Assembly (NCBI RefSeq): GCF_009674765.1
Contig: NZ_WKKF01000002.1
Coordinates: 806,001-870,000, forward strand
Direction: 5' to 3'
Length of the DNA stretch: 64,000 nucleotides
From: Metabacillus idriensis
GTDB taxonomy: Bacteria; Bacillota; Bacilli; Bacillales; Bacillaceae
Shown: positions 1-9,108 of the stretch, in pieces
Position numbering within the stretch: the stretch's first letter is position 1
Layout: every line of letters begins with the position of its first letter
Translations under genes and position numbers: made by a program
The notes under the pieces: generated by a model
Seen by the model: the letters and a program-made list of their open reading frames with translations, nothing else
Database searches by the model: none
Told to the model about the DNA's origin: nothing

Positions 1-1088
1 AGCAGCCCGCCCATTTTCCGCAAGTCGCTTGTTCCAGTAATCACAATCATGGCACCGGCAAGCATAAAGAGGGCACCTTTTATGATCATGTCATGAATTA
101 AATAGTAAATAGCTCCTTCAATGCCAGGTGAATTAAAGACGGCAACTCCAAATAAAATGACGCCGACTGCGACGATAATATTATAGATCACAATCTTCTC
201 TACATCCCAATAGGCAACTGCCCCAATCACTCCGAACAAAATGGTCAGAACAGAGAGCCAGGCTAAAATCTGATGTGTATAGCCCGTATCATGAATGAAG
301 ATGAGCGTATACACCCGTGTAATTGAGTACACGCCAACCTTTGTCAATAGAGCTCCGAATAGAGCTGTTACAACAGCCGGCGGCGCCTGATAAGATCCCG
401 GCATCCAGAAGTAAAGCGGAAAGATAGCTCCCTTCATGCCGAAAACGACTAAAAATAAAATCGCGATAACAGTCAAAATGCCTGTTTGGCCGCTTTCACT
501 GATCTTCTGACTCAAATCTGCCATATTCAAGGTTCCGGTCACTGCATATAAGTAGGCAACGGTGATGACGAATAAAGCAGAAGACAAAATGTTCACGATA
601 ATATATTTAATAGATTCCCGCAGCTGCGGCTTTGTTCCGCCAAGAACAATCAGCACATACGAGCTCATAAGCATCACTTCAAAAAAGACAAACAGGTTAA
701 AAATGTCGCCTGTTAAAAAAGCGCCTGTTACGCCGACAATCAGGAACTGAACGGCAGGGTAAAAGTAAAAACGCTCCCGTTCAGCCCCGATTGAACGGAA
801 AGCAAACAAAATAGAAGTCAGTCCAATGATGCAAGTTGTCAGCACGAGCAGACTGGAAAACATATCTGCAACGAAGACAATTCCGTATGGAGGCGCCCAG
901 CTTCCGATTTCCACCGTGAGGATGCCATTTGCTCTGACATCCTGAACGAGCAGAAAAGATATGATAACTGCAGCAACTGAGGCAATGACGCTCATCCACT
1001 TTTGAACGGTTATATATTTATTGAAAAAGATTAAAAGAATACCTGCCAATAATGGAACAATGAGAGGCAGCATCACGATATTATTCAT
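1..1088 (-). CDS. mrpD: Na+/H+ antiporter subunit D (MrpD), 3' end outside window
   Basis: Partial gene: about 362 codons are inside the window and the C-terminus lies beyond position 1 (B. subtilis MrpD is roughly 490 residues). It encodes a polytopic membrane protein of the NuoN/proton-translocating family, a core subunit of the hetero-oligomeric Mrp antiporter that expels Na+ in exchange for H+ and supports alkali and salt tolerance. The ATG at 1086-1088 overlaps the last codons of mrpC by 8 bp, indicating translational coupling. No stop interrupts the visible frame. Identification rests on hydrophobicity, the first residues (MNNIVMLPLIVPLL) and the order A-B-C-D. The remaining mrp genes (E, F, G) are expected to the left. 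Confidence 0.9.
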   Translation of the reverse strand, partial: MNNIVMLPLIVPLLAGILLIFFNKYITVQKWMSVIASVAAVIISFLLVQDVRANGILTVEIGSWAPPYGIVFVADMFSSLLVLTTCIIGLTSILFAFRSIGAERERFYFYPAVQFLIVGVTGAFLTGDIFNLFVFFEVMLMSSYVLIVLGGTKPQLRESIKYIIVNILSSALFVITVAYLYAVTGTLNMADLSQKISESGQTGILTVIAILFLVVFGMKGAIFPLYFWMPGSYQAPPAVVTALFGALLTKVGVYSITRVYTLIFIHDTGYTHQILAWLSVLTILFGVIGAVAYWDVEKIVIYNIIVAVGVILFGVAVFNSPGIEGAIYYLIHDMIIKGALFMLAGAMIVITGTSDLRKMGGL

Positions 1089-1422
1089 TATGATCATTTC
1101 CCCTTAACTGATCCATATCATCACTTCCAAGTTCCTGATACGCTCTGTAAGCTAAAACAAGCAAGAAGGATGTAACACCAAAGCTGATAACAATTGCCGT
1201 TAAAATCAAAGCCTGTGGCAGAGGATCGACATATGATGAAGCTTCTTCGCCAAGAAGCGGTGCTGCGCCTTTTTTCAATCCGCCCATAGTAAGGATCAAA
1301 AGATGGGCGCCATGGCTCAGCAAACCTGTACCGATAATAATGCGAAGCAAGCTTTTAGATAGCATTAAATAAGTTGCAGCCATAAACAATATACCAACAA
1401 CGATTGCCATTAAAATTTCCAT
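1081..1422 (-). CDS. mrpC: Na+/H+ antiporter subunit C (MrpC)
   Basis: 113 residues with three predicted membrane helices, the size and pattern of MrpC/MnhC, which is homologous to NuoK of complex I. It is a small subunit of the Mrp cation/proton antiporter in the cytoplasmic membrane. Visible helices lie roughly at residues 3-22, 28-46 and 68-92, followed by an acidic C-terminal tail (SDDMDQLRGNDHNE). The ATG overlaps the mrpB stop by one base (TAATG) and the 3' end overlaps mrpD by 8 bp, so it sits inside one polycistronic transcript. The length is typical of the family. Confidence 0.93.
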   Translation of the reverse strand: MEILMAIVVGILFMAATYLMLSKSLLRIIIGTGLLSHGAHLLILTMGGLKKGAAPLLGEEASSYVDPLPQALILTAIVISFGVTSFLLVLAYRAYQELGSDDMDQLRGNDHNE

Positions 1423-1859
1423 TATTCTGTCTCTCCAATCGTCTGAATAATGGTCAGGGTTACACCGATTACAACAAGATAAACCCCGAGATCGAACAAG
1501 ACTGCTGTTGCAAGCTCCGTATCCCCAAGAATCGGCAGATCAACATGTCCGAATGTATGGGATAAAAACGGAACGCCGAAAAAGAAAGACCCGACTCCTG
1601 TTAAAACGGCGATCAGCAGACCCGCTGCAGCCAGATTAATGTAATTGACAGGCAAAATATTGATGACTGTTTTTACATCATAAGCGAGCAGAAGCAGCAC
1701 AATTGCAGAGGAAGTCATTAATCCTCCGACAAATCCGCCGCCAGGTGTGTAGTGTCCGGCGAAAAAGAGATAAATTGAGAAAATGATGATAATGAAGAAC
1801 ACAACTTTAGTTATCGTCTGCAGGATCACGTCGTTTGTTTTGATATGTGTCTTTTTCAT
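1422..1859 (-). CDS. mrpB: Na+/H+ antiporter subunit B (MrpB)
   Basis: 145 residues, four predicted membrane helices; matches the MnhB-type domain of MrpB by length and by the conserved loop HYTPGGGFVGGLMTSSA at about residues 51-67. It is a structural subunit of the Mrp antiporter complex. The start overlaps the end of mrpA by 4 bp, and the stop overlaps the mrpC start by 1 bp, so expression is coupled to both neighbours. Nothing is missing or unusual. Confidence 0.93.
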   Translation of the reverse strand: MKKTHIKTNDVILQTITKVVFFIIIIFSIYLFFAGHYTPGGGFVGGLMTSSAIVLLLLAYDVKTVINILPVNYINLAAAGLLIAVLTGVGSFFFGVPFLSHTFGHVDLPILGDTELATAVLFDLGVYLVVIGVTLTIIQTIGETE

Positions 1860-4246
1860 CCTTCCTCCCCCTTTGCCATCCGCAGTTTGACCATGCCGTA
1901 AATACCAAGTGCAGCAATGCCAAGAACGGTAATCTCAAATAAAGTATCAAATCCGCGGAAATCTACTAAGATAACGTTGACCATATTTTTACCGCCGGCT
2001 TCTGTATAACTGTTTTCAATAAAGAAAGACGAAATCGTTTCGCCGACGCGATTGCTGTTGGCGGAAATAGCAACCAATGTGACAACAAGTCCCACTCCCA
2101 GTGAAATAAAGAAATTCACTAATCGGAAACTGAGCTTCTTTTCTCTTTTCTTGAAAGAAGGCAGGAAGTAGAAGCATAACAAAAACAGCGCAACCGATAC
2201 CGTTTCAATCACAAGCTGGGTTAGGGCCAGGTCTGGTGCACGGAACAGGACAAAGAATAAAGCTAAACTGTAGCCCACTGATCCGAGTGCAATAATCGCT
2301 GTCAATCTGGATTTGGAAAATAAAATCGTGACCGTACCGACAATCATGGAAAAAGCAAGGACGGCTTCATAAATGCCAATTTCCGCGGTACCATCCAGAC
2401 TGAATGAAAATCCGCCTTTTATGACCATTGTTCCTCCTGTAATTACAATCAGGAAAACAAAAATATAGGCCAGATAATCTCTAATAAACCCTGTCATGTA
2501 AAAGCGCGTAAATGTGCTTGAATAGCGCTCCATGCCGCTTAAAGAAGCATCATAGAATTTATTGAGTGCAAGTTTTTTCGGGAACAAATCGTACATCTTT
2601 CTCCATTTTCCAAGAGTCAAATATCCGATTACACCAAGTGCGATAACCCCGATTGTCATCATTAATTCAGGTGTGAAGCCATGCCAGAAGGTGATATGGA
2701 CTTCAAATTTTTCGCCTTCAGAAAGCAGCGAAGGCATGATCGATTCTACGGCAGGCTCAATTAATGTGTAAGACAGCAGATTCGGGAAAAATCCAAAAAT
2801 CACAACAAGTGAACCTAGAATAATAGGAGAAATCAGCATGCCAAGCGGTGCTTCATGCGGCTTCTTTTCAAGCTTCTCCAATTGAACAGGGCCTGTAAAA
2901 GTTTTAAATACAAGGACCATACTGTATAAGAACGTAAAAATACTGGCGATCCAGGCGAGAACAGGGAATAATAAGCCCCATGTTTCCATGCTGAAAATAT
3001 CCATTTTTGTTACGTTGATCATACCGGTAAAAAACATTTCTTTACTTAAAAATCCGTTGAAAGGCGGCAGGCCGGCCATAGAGAAAGCGCCAATAACAGC
3101 GATTGTGAACGTAATCGGCATAAAGCTCATCAAACCGCCGAGCTTGCGGATATCGCGTGTGCCGGTTTCGTGATCAACGATTCCCGCTACCATGAAAAGA
3201 CTGCCTTTAAATGTTGCATGATTGATTAAATGGAAAATAGCTGCAACAGTTGCAATGGTATAAAAATTATCATCAAGTGAATTGTAATGAAGAGCGGCTG
3301 CCCCGACTCCGAGCAATGACATGATTAACCCAAGCTGACTCACCGTTGAGAAAGCGAGAATCGCTTTTAAATCAGTCTGCTTCACAGCATTTAATGATCC
3401 CCAGAACAGCGTAATGAGTCCGAAAATGCTGACAAGCCAAAACCATTCAGCCGTCATAGCAAATACAGGACTGAATCTTGCGACAAGATAAATCCCTGCT
3501 TTGACCATTGTTGCTGAGTGCAGGTACGCGCTGACTGGCGTTGGTGCTTCCATCGCATCCGGAAGCCAGATGTAAAACGGAAATTGGGCTGATTTTGTAA
3601 ACGCCCCAAGCAGAACAAGAACAAGAGCAGGGATAAACAGCTGATCGTTCATAATGCCAGGAACAGCCTCAATCATTTCGCGGATGCTGAATGTTCCTGT
3701 CATCAAATAGAGGAGGACAAAACCCCCGAGCATTGAAAGTCCGCCAAACACGGTAATCATCATCGACTTTAATGCACCGTATCTTGATTTTTCTCTGTGG
3801 TACCAGTAGCCGATCAATAAGAAAGATGAAAGACTGGTAAATTCCCAGAACGTGTAGAGAACAATGACATTATCCGAAAGCACAACGCCAAGCATAGCTC
3901 CCATAAACATCAGCAGATAAACATAAAAGTGATTTAATTTTTCTTTTTCTTTTGAGAGATAATAAATGGAATACAATACGACGAGCGATCCAATACCTGT
4001 AATCAGCAAAGCAAACAGCAGCCCAAGCCCGTCCACATAGGCTGTAAAGTTAATGCCAAGCGATGGAATCCAATTTACAGTTGATTGAACGGTTTCGCCC
4101 ATAAATCCAAGAAAATAAACGAACAATACAATCGGCAAAACGAGCACAAACCAACCAGTATGTATGCTTCTGAAATATTTATAAAGGAAAGGTATCAGAA
4201 TGGCCAGTAGAAATGGTGAGATGATAGCCGCATGTAATAACGTCAT
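1856..4246 (-). CDS. mrpA: Na+/H+ antiporter subunit A (MrpA)
   Basis: 796 residues with many membrane helices, close to the usual length of about 800. The N-terminal two thirds is a NuoL-like proton-channel domain; the family motif PDAMEAPTPVSAYLHSATMV is visible near residues 228-247, with charged residues in membrane helices (for example SAQFPFYIWLP just before it). The C-terminal part is the MrpA-specific extension found fused to subunit A. It is the largest subunit and first gene of the operon, so its promoter drives mrpABCD and onward. A strong ribosome site (AAGGAGG, 7 bases before the ATG) fixes the start. Minus strand, divergent from the small gene at 4474. Confidence 0.95.
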   Translation of the reverse strand: MTLLHAAIISPFLLAILIPFLYKYFRSIHTGWFVLVLPIVLFVYFLGFMGETVQSTVNWIPSLGINFTAYVDGLGLLFALLITGIGSLVVLYSIYYLSKEKEKLNHFYVYLLMFMGAMLGVVLSDNVIVLYTFWEFTSLSSFLLIGYWYHREKSRYGALKSMMITVFGGLSMLGGFVLLYLMTGTFSIREMIEAVPGIMNDQLFIPALVLVLLGAFTKSAQFPFYIWLPDAMEAPTPVSAYLHSATMVKAGIYLVARFSPVFAMTAEWFWLVSIFGLITLFWGSLNAVKQTDLKAILAFSTVSQLGLIMSLLGVGAAALHYNSLDDNFYTIATVAAIFHLINHATFKGSLFMVAGIVDHETGTRDIRKLGGLMSFMPITFTIAVIGAFSMAGLPPFNGFLSKEMFFTGMINVTKMDIFSMETWGLLFPVLAWIASIFTFLYSMVLVFKTFTGPVQLEKLEKKPHEAPLGMLISPIILGSLVVIFGFFPNLLSYTLIEPAVESIMPSLLSEGEKFEVHITFWHGFTPELMMTIGVIALGVIGYLTLGKWRKMYDLFPKKLALNKFYDASLSGMERYSSTFTRFYMTGFIRDYLAYIFVFLIVITGGTMVIKGGFSFSLDGTAEIGIYEAVLAFSMIVGTVTILFSKSRLTAIIALGSVGYSLALFFVLFRAPDLALTQLVIETVSVALFLLCFYFLPSFKKREKKLSFRLVNFFISLGVGLVVTLVAISANSNRVGETISSFFIENSYTEAGGKNMVNVILVDFRGFDTLFEITVLGIAALGIYGMVKLRMAKGEEG

Positions 4247-4295
4247 TTTTGATCCTCCTTATGATGAAATTTCACGGTCATAAGACCCTAAATTG

Positions 4296-4301
4296 ATTAT
4301 A
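4296..4301 (-). promoter_or_regulatory. -10 box of the mrp operon promoter
   Basis: A perfect TATAAT reads leftward here, about 50 bases before the mrpA start. The -35 hexamer at 17 bp (ATGCAT) is poor, so an activator or another determinant may be needed. This is the only good SigA-like -10 between mrpA and the divergent gene at 4474. Confidence 0.45.
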
Positions 4302-4473
4302 ACGTAAAAATTTCGTTCATGCATTCCTTACACACCTATTATTGACCACCTTTATCTGTTCTATTAAATAAGAAGAAAGAAACGAAAATCAGCCAAAAAA
4401 TAACGGATTTTTTTCACTTCAGGCTTGTATATTTCCGTTTTTGAATGAGCATGCTAGGGATGAGGTGATCCAT

Positions 4474-4707
4474 ATGAATAAAAAGAAGATCATCACTGCT
4501 TCCTTTATTTTTACAGCCATGTTCACGAGTGCATGGGCTGCAAATGAAAAGACAAAACGAACCTACATTGATCCTGATTCCTTGAGTGGAAGCAAAGCGG
4601 AAATCTCTGAAACAGAAGAGCCGTTTTATTTGTCTAATGAGGAAAAAAGGATGCTTGAGAAATTTAAGCCGAGAGAATACATTCGGATTGTGAATGTGAA
4701 TAAGTAA
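4474..4707 (+). CDS. small secreted protein of unknown function
   Basis: 77 residues. The N-terminus (MNKKKIITASFIFTAMFTSAWAA) is a clear Sec signal peptide with a probable AxA-type cleavage site near residue 23, leaving a charged mature peptide of about 55 residues with no cysteine. An upstream in-frame TTG at 4441 would extend it, but GAGGTGAT at 4462-4469 is well placed for the ATG at 4474, which I prefer. It is transcribed alone, diverges from mrpA and ends in a strong terminator. I do not recognise a family; it is probably exported or anchored in the cell envelope. Confidence 0.7.
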   Translation: MNKKKIITASFIFTAMFTSAWAANEKTKRTYIDPDSLSGSKAEISETEEPFYLSNEEKRMLEKFKPREYIRIVNVNK

Positions 4708-4740
4708 AACAGAACGTCAGCCTTGGGACGTTCTGTTTTA
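4706..4740 (+). terminator. intrinsic terminator after the secreted-protein gene
   Basis: A 12-bp perfect stem (4706-4717 with 4728-4739) with a 10-base loop; the 3' arm ends in TTTT. It overlaps the stop codon of the preceding gene. Confidence 0.85.
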
Positions 4741-4757
4741 TATGTGGAAAAAAATTC

Positions 4758-4786
4758 TTGTAACCCTTTTAGCTGTGAGGCATAAT
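4758..4786 (+). promoter_or_regulatory. SigA-type promoter for yufK
   Basis: TTGTAA (4758-4763), 17-bp spacer, CATAAT (4781-4786), 36 bases before the ATG at 4822. Each hexamer has one mismatch to consensus and the spacing is ideal. Confidence 0.6.
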
Positions 4787-4821
4787 GAATGAGTATTCTG
4801 TCAGATTAGGAGATTCATGGA

Positions 4822-5379
4822 ATGAAAAATACTTATTTCACCAGCTACTTTCCGCTGATCTCCATTTTGCTGTTCAGCACTTCTTTTTCTATCTCGACAG
4901 TCATGATGGTATTAAAAGTGCTTAAAAGGCTCGGAATTTACGGGGGAATGCTTGAGTTCTTTTCGGAGAATGGCATCAAATTATCTTTATTTATTGTTTT
5001 TGCTCTTATTTATTTTATGATTTTTTCAGCATTAAAGCTTATTGCAGATACAGTGACAGAGCTATCTCTGCTCTTTTTTTCAAAGGATGTGAACGGTGAG
5101 AGCCTGAAGAAAATCAGACTTGGGTCGGCGTTCTATTTACTAGCAGCTGCACTTTCTCTGCTGCTCGTCCAATATGGAATTGGCATTTTCGCTGTCTTTC
5201 TGCTCGCCACGCTGTGTTATTTCATTTTTGCGGTTTATCAGTTCAGCTTTTTCTTAACATCTTTTTCTTTAATAGGACTTGTTTTATTTCATGTGCTGTT
5301 CTGGTCCATTTTTTTGTTCGGCATTCTTTATATATGCATGAGATTGTACAACAGTTTGATGGCGAGTTTGCCCGTATAG
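4822..5379 (+). CDS. yufK: YufK-like integral membrane protein
   Basis: 185 residues, about five membrane helices, no catalytic motif visible. Length, hydrophobic pattern and position next to yuxK and pbpD match YufK of B. subtilis (DUF5366-type), whose function is unknown. It is monocistronic between its own promoter and a bidirectional terminator shared with yuxK. The ATG is preceded by AGGAGATTCATGGA, a reasonable ribosome site. The name rests on synteny and recalled similarity, not on a search. Confidence 0.7.
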   Translation: MKNTYFTSYFPLISILLFSTSFSISTVMMVLKVLKRLGIYGGMLEFFSENGIKLSLFIVFALIYFMIFSALKLIADTVTELSLLFFSKDVNGESLKKIRLGSAFYLLAAALSLLLVQYGIGIFAVFLLATLCYFIFAVYQFSFFLTSFSLIGLVLFHVLFWSIFLFGILYICMRLYNSLMASLPV

Positions 5380-5411
5380 AAAAGCCCCTCGGCTAATCCC
5401 GAGGGGCTTTT
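5379..5411. terminator. bidirectional terminator between yufK and yuxK
   Basis: A 13-bp GC-rich stem (AAAAGCCCCTCGG with its complement) flanked by A and T runs on both sides lies exactly between two convergent genes and can stop transcription from either side. Confidence 0.9.
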
Positions 5412-5412
5412 C

Positions 5413-5811
5413 TTATAAAAATCTTTCTCTTGTTTCAGGAGTAGGGAGTGTGCACGAATCCTTCTTTCCAAACCATTTGTATCTATTTTTGGCAAGAATG
5501 CTATAAATATAATCCCTGATTGGCCGGGGGATGACTATTAATAGAAAAGAAAGTCTGAATAATCCGCCGAGCTCCTTTAATACGTGTAAAGCTGCAGTAG
5601 ATTTGAAGTAAACCTTATCCCCATCGACGTAAACGAAGCTATCAAAGTCTGTCAAGGGGAGGCTGTTTTTAGCAAGAATTTGCTGTCCCGCATCAGACTG
5701 AAGAGAGGCAAACTTAAAAACAGCTCTTTTATCATGTTTTAAGACAAATTGCACAGTCACGTCACAAAAATTGCACACACCATCAAACAATAGAATTTTT
5801 CTGTTTTTCAT
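5413..5811 (-). CDS. yuxK: DCC-family thiol-disulfide oxidoreductase-like protein (YuxK)
   Basis: 132 residues. Begins MKNRKILLFDGVCNFC: the D-G-V-C-N-F-C segment (about residues 10-16) is the signature that names the DCC family of thioredoxin-like proteins; the CxxC is the likely redox centre. Function in Bacillus is not established. An upstream in-frame start at 5892 would extend it into the end of pbpD, but GAGGGTG lies 6 bases before the ATG at 5811 and the shorter product matches the usual size. It follows pbpD on the same strand (58 bp gap), as in B. subtilis. Confidence 0.85.
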   Translation of the reverse strand: MKNRKILLFDGVCNFCDVTVQFVLKHDKRAVFKFASLQSDAGQQILAKNSLPLTDFDSFVYVDGDKVYFKSTAALHVLKELGGLFRLSFLLIVIPRPIRDYIYSILAKNRYKWFGKKDSCTLPTPETRERFL

Positions 5812-5869
5812 GATTTCACCCTCAATTACATGCTTTATCTTTTCTATTCCACGAATAAACAATCTAAAA

Positions 5870-7741
5870 CTATCGATATTTTGTGATATCACGCCAGATG
5901 AGCTGCTGTGGAGCGGATTTGGATAATTTCTCTATGCTGCCTGATTTGTCTTTCCCAATCCACACGCCGGCTGTATAGCGGTCGGTTAAACCAACAAACC
6001 ATAAATCTTTATAGTCATTGGTTGTTCCTGTTTTGCCGCCTAAATAGAGAGCAGAATGCTTAGCTTTTGTTCCTGTCCCGCTTGATGTGGCAGCCGATAA
6101 AAGCTTCCTCATTTCTTTGTTGGTTGTGCTTTTCCATACTCTTAAAGGTTCTTCGTTCCAATGATATAAAGAGTTTCCTTGCAAATCTGTTATTTGGACA
6201 ATGGCATGACTTTTATGGAAAACTCCGTCATTTGCAAAAGCCGAATAGGCTTGTGTAAGCTCTAGAGGTGAAAACCCGTTTGTGAAGCCGCCGATTGCTG
6301 ATGGCAGCACGTAATCAGTTTCCGTTACAGCCTGGAAACCGAACGGCGTTAAATAAGAATATCCTTTTTCAATGCCAACTTCATCAAGCATTCTGACTGC
6401 AGGTGTGTTGTACGATTTTTTAAAAGCTGTTTCAAGCGTCATATTTCCATATGTTTTCTCATCATAGTTTTTGGGGCAATAGTCTTTTTTACAAAAAGGT
6501 TTTGCACTTATCATGGATGATGCAGAAGCATTTTTCACATCTATATATGGAACATAATCGAGCAATGGCTTTATCGCTGAACCCGGCTGCCGGTATGCCT
6601 GATAAGCCCGGTTGAAATTGAATTTTTGATAATCTTTGCCTCCGAATAAGGCTTTTATTTGATGAGCATGATGATCAATAACCACACTCGCTCCTTGAAC
6701 AGAGGAATCGCTCAGGTTATTTTTAAAAGCATCGGCCACGTTTGCCTGCATGGTTGGATCAAGAGCTGTATGGATGATCACGCCTTTTTTTACAACTTCA
6801 TGAACTCTATTATTCAGCTCTTCTTCAATTTCAGCTTTTTCTTCCTTGCCCGCATCCGCTGCTCTTTTTGTGAAGCCTTCATTTTCAGCAATAAGGCGTT
6901 TTAGTTCATCATGGACATAGGTGACGTAGTCAGGATAGCGGTCAGTCCGATGCTGCAGATTTAATCTGATTTTTTCTGCTGAAGCAGAGTTATATTGTTC
7001 CCCAGTTATATATTTACCGTCTAAAAGATTTTTAAGCAGCAGAAGCTGCCTTTTCTTTGTATGATTAAAATGCTTGATTGGATCATATAAGGCCGGATTA
7101 TTCGGAATGGCACTGATGAATGCAATTTGTGCCAGCGTCAGCTTGTCGATTGGCTTGCTGAAGTAATAATTGCTCGCCATTTGAACCCCGTAAACTCCGT
7201 TATGAAAATAGACTGCGTTTAAATATCCTTCAAGAATTTCTTCTTTTGAAAAAGTTCTCTCTATGTGATAAGAGTACAGAAGCTCGCTAAGCTTCCGATT
7301 ATAGGTTTTCTCGTGAGATAAAAAGACATTGCGGGCAAGCTGCTGGGTAATTGTGCTTCCGCCCTGTTCGATCGATTGGCTTTTGGCATTAATCAGGACC
7401 GCTCTTGCCATTCCGGCAGGATCAAATCCAATATGTTCATAGAATTTCTGATCCTCTGAAACAATGAAAATGGTTTTTACAGCTTCAGGGATTTTATCAA
7501 AAGGCACATAGGTCCGGTTTTCCTGATTTGTGATGATTTCAGAAACGAGGGCGCCGTTTTGATCAACGATAAAACTATTTTGTGTTAGAGGAAATTCTTT
7601 TAAAGGGAGCTTTTCGTTTAAAACCGTTGATACAGCTTTCACATTTTTTACTTCCTCCCCGGAAATTAAAAATAAATAAATAAGTACGGGGACCATGATG
7701 ATCAGGCTTATCCAGCCAATTATTGAACGCAATGCTGTCAC
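5870..7741 (-). CDS. pbpD: class A penicillin-binding protein 4 (PbpD)
   Basis: 623 residues, the length of B. subtilis PBP4. One N-terminal membrane anchor (about 8-28), then a GT51 glycosyltransferase domain with the catalytic E in SEDQKFYEH (about 95-103) and QGGSTITQQLARN (126-138), then a transpeptidase domain with SxxK (PGSAIKP, about 387), SYN (KSYNTP, about 434) and KTG (GGKTGTTND, about 570). All three active-site motifs are present, so it should polymerise and cross-link peptidoglycan outside the membrane. The GTG at 7741 gives the canonical length, although its ribosome site is weak. Linked to yuxK and yuxJ as in B. subtilis. Confidence 0.93.
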   Translation of the reverse strand: MTALRSIIGWISLIIMVPVLIYLFLISGEEVKNVKAVSTVLNEKLPLKEFPLTQNSFIVDQNGALVSEIITNQENRTYVPFDKIPEAVKTIFIVSEDQKFYEHIGFDPAGMARAVLINAKSQSIEQGGSTITQQLARNVFLSHEKTYNRKLSELLYSYHIERTFSKEEILEGYLNAVYFHNGVYGVQMASNYYFSKPIDKLTLAQIAFISAIPNNPALYDPIKHFNHTKKRQLLLLKNLLDGKYITGEQYNSASAEKIRLNLQHRTDRYPDYVTYVHDELKRLIAENEGFTKRAADAGKEEKAEIEEELNNRVHEVVKKGVIIHTALDPTMQANVADAFKNNLSDSSVQGASVVIDHHAHQIKALFGGKDYQKFNFNRAYQAYRQPGSAIKPLLDYVPYIDVKNASASSMISAKPFCKKDYCPKNYDEKTYGNMTLETAFKKSYNTPAVRMLDEVGIEKGYSYLTPFGFQAVTETDYVLPSAIGGFTNGFSPLELTQAYSAFANDGVFHKSHAIVQITDLQGNSLYHWNEEPLRVWKSTTNKEMRKLLSAATSSGTGTKAKHSALYLGGKTGTTNDYKDLWFVGLTDRYTAGVWIGKDKSGSIEKLSKSAPQQLIWRDITKYR

Positions 7742-7820
7742 TCGCTTTTTAGGTTATTGTGTACACTTTATAGTACCATCAGATGGGATGAGATAGAAGA
7801 TATTTCCTGTAGGCGCAGCA

Positions 7821-7850
7821 AAAAACGCCCTCCAGTTTGGAGAGCGTTTC
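7821..7850 (-). terminator. terminator downstream of yuxJ
   Basis: Read leftward: a stem of about 11 bp with one mismatch, loop AACT, followed by a run of T. It lies just after the yuxJ stop codon and separates it from pbpD. Confidence 0.8.
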
Positions 7851-7851
7851 T

Positions 7852-9069
7852 TCAGCTCGCTTTTGCAAGAGCTTTTTGTTCACTGCGCAGGCTTTTCCAT
7901 AATAGAATCGCACTGCATAGAAATAATCCGGCTGTTACATAAAAAACGGCAGAGATTCCGAAGCTTCCTGCTATGATTCCGCCAAGAACAGGACCAACGA
8001 CATTCCCCAGAAACTTAAAGCTGACATTGTAGCCAAGGACCTCTCCCTGCATAGCAACAGGTGCTGTCTGGCGGATAAATGCGGTAATGCAAGGGATGAT
8101 TCCGCCAATCGCCATGCCAAACAGAAAACGAAAAATCATCAGCTGCCATAAAGTCTGAACGAGCGCCTGCGGAATAAAGCAGAAGACAGAGGCAATCAAA
8201 AGTCCAATCAGCACTTTTTCATGTCCAATCCGGTCGCCAAGAGCTCCCCATCTCCTTGATGCCAGTAAATTGCCTGCACCAGTTGCAGAAAAAGCAAGTC
8301 CAGAGAAAAAGGCCAGATTGACCGGACCGTGAAGTTCGCTCACATAAAGAGCCAGCAGTGGCTGAATACTGAAGTTGCCGATTTGAACAAGCAGGGTTAA
8401 GAACATAATCGTTAAGAGCAGAGGTGATTTAAAAATATGCTGAAGGACTTGTTTCCTTGTGTATGATTTCTTTTTTTCCTCTTTTCCTCTTAGCGGTGCT
8501 TCTTTAATGCCAAAAGCAACAAGAAGGACTGATATGTAAATAACGCCTGCTGTTATGAAAAAGGTGTAGGTAAAACCAAACTCGTCAGCGAGAAGGCCTC
8601 CAATAAGCGGTCCGAATAATCCACCTGATACCGTCCCCATCTGAAGGGTGCCAAGTGTTCGTCCTGCAACTTCCTTTTTAGTCTGAGCTGAAATTAAAGC
8701 AAGAGAAGTCGGAATAAATCCAGTAACAGCACCCATCACAAGCCGCAGCAAAAATAACTCATGAACGGAATTTACGAACCCCATTAAAAGAATGCTTGTA
8801 GCAATGCCGGAACCTGTAATGAGCAAAATCTTTTTATAGCCATACTTATCTCCAAATCTTCCCCAAAGAGGAGAGACAAGAAAAGCCATTAAAAAAGAGA
8901 TGCCAAATACGTAGCCGGCCCATTTGCGCACATAGTCATCAGAAAAATCACCAAATGTGCTTAAGTATAAAGACAAAAACGGCATAATCATGGTCGCACT
9001 TGCCGCAACAAAAAAGTTAGCTGCCCACATGATTAAAAAATTTCTTTTCTGAATTGAGATAAAAAACAC
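7852..9069 (-). CDS. yuxJ: major facilitator superfamily exporter (YuxJ-like)
   Basis: 405 residues, twelve predicted helices in two six-helix halves. The MFS loop 2-3 motif is visible as GRFGDKYGYKK (about 70-80) and its second-half counterpart as RRWGALGDRIGHEK. This is the multidrug-efflux-like branch; the substrate is unknown. Position beside pbpD matches YuxJ. The start is uncertain: the GTG at 9069 lies only two bases from an AAGAAGG Shine-Dalgarno-like sequence, and no other good start is seen before the first helix. Upstream is the structured element at 9109-9295. Confidence 0.85.
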   Translation of the reverse strand: MFFISIQKRNFLIMWAANFFVAASATMIMPFLSLYLSTFGDFSDDYVRKWAGYVFGISFLMAFLVSPLWGRFGDKYGYKKILLITGSGIATSILLMGFVNSVHELFLLRLVMGAVTGFIPTSLALISAQTKKEVAGRTLGTLQMGTVSGGLFGPLIGGLLADEFGFTYTFFITAGVIYISVLLVAFGIKEAPLRGKEEKKKSYTRKQVLQHIFKSPLLLTIMFLTLLVQIGNFSIQPLLALYVSELHGPVNLAFFSGLAFSATGAGNLLASRRWGALGDRIGHEKVLIGLLIASVFCFIPQALVQTLWQLMIFRFLFGMAIGGIIPCITAFIRQTAPVAMQGEVLGYNVSFKFLGNVVGPVLGGIIAGSFGISAVFYVTAGLFLCSAILLWKSLRSEQKALAKAS

Positions 9070-9108
9070 CTTCTTTAGTATAAAACCCCAGCAATATATC
9101 GCAGATTA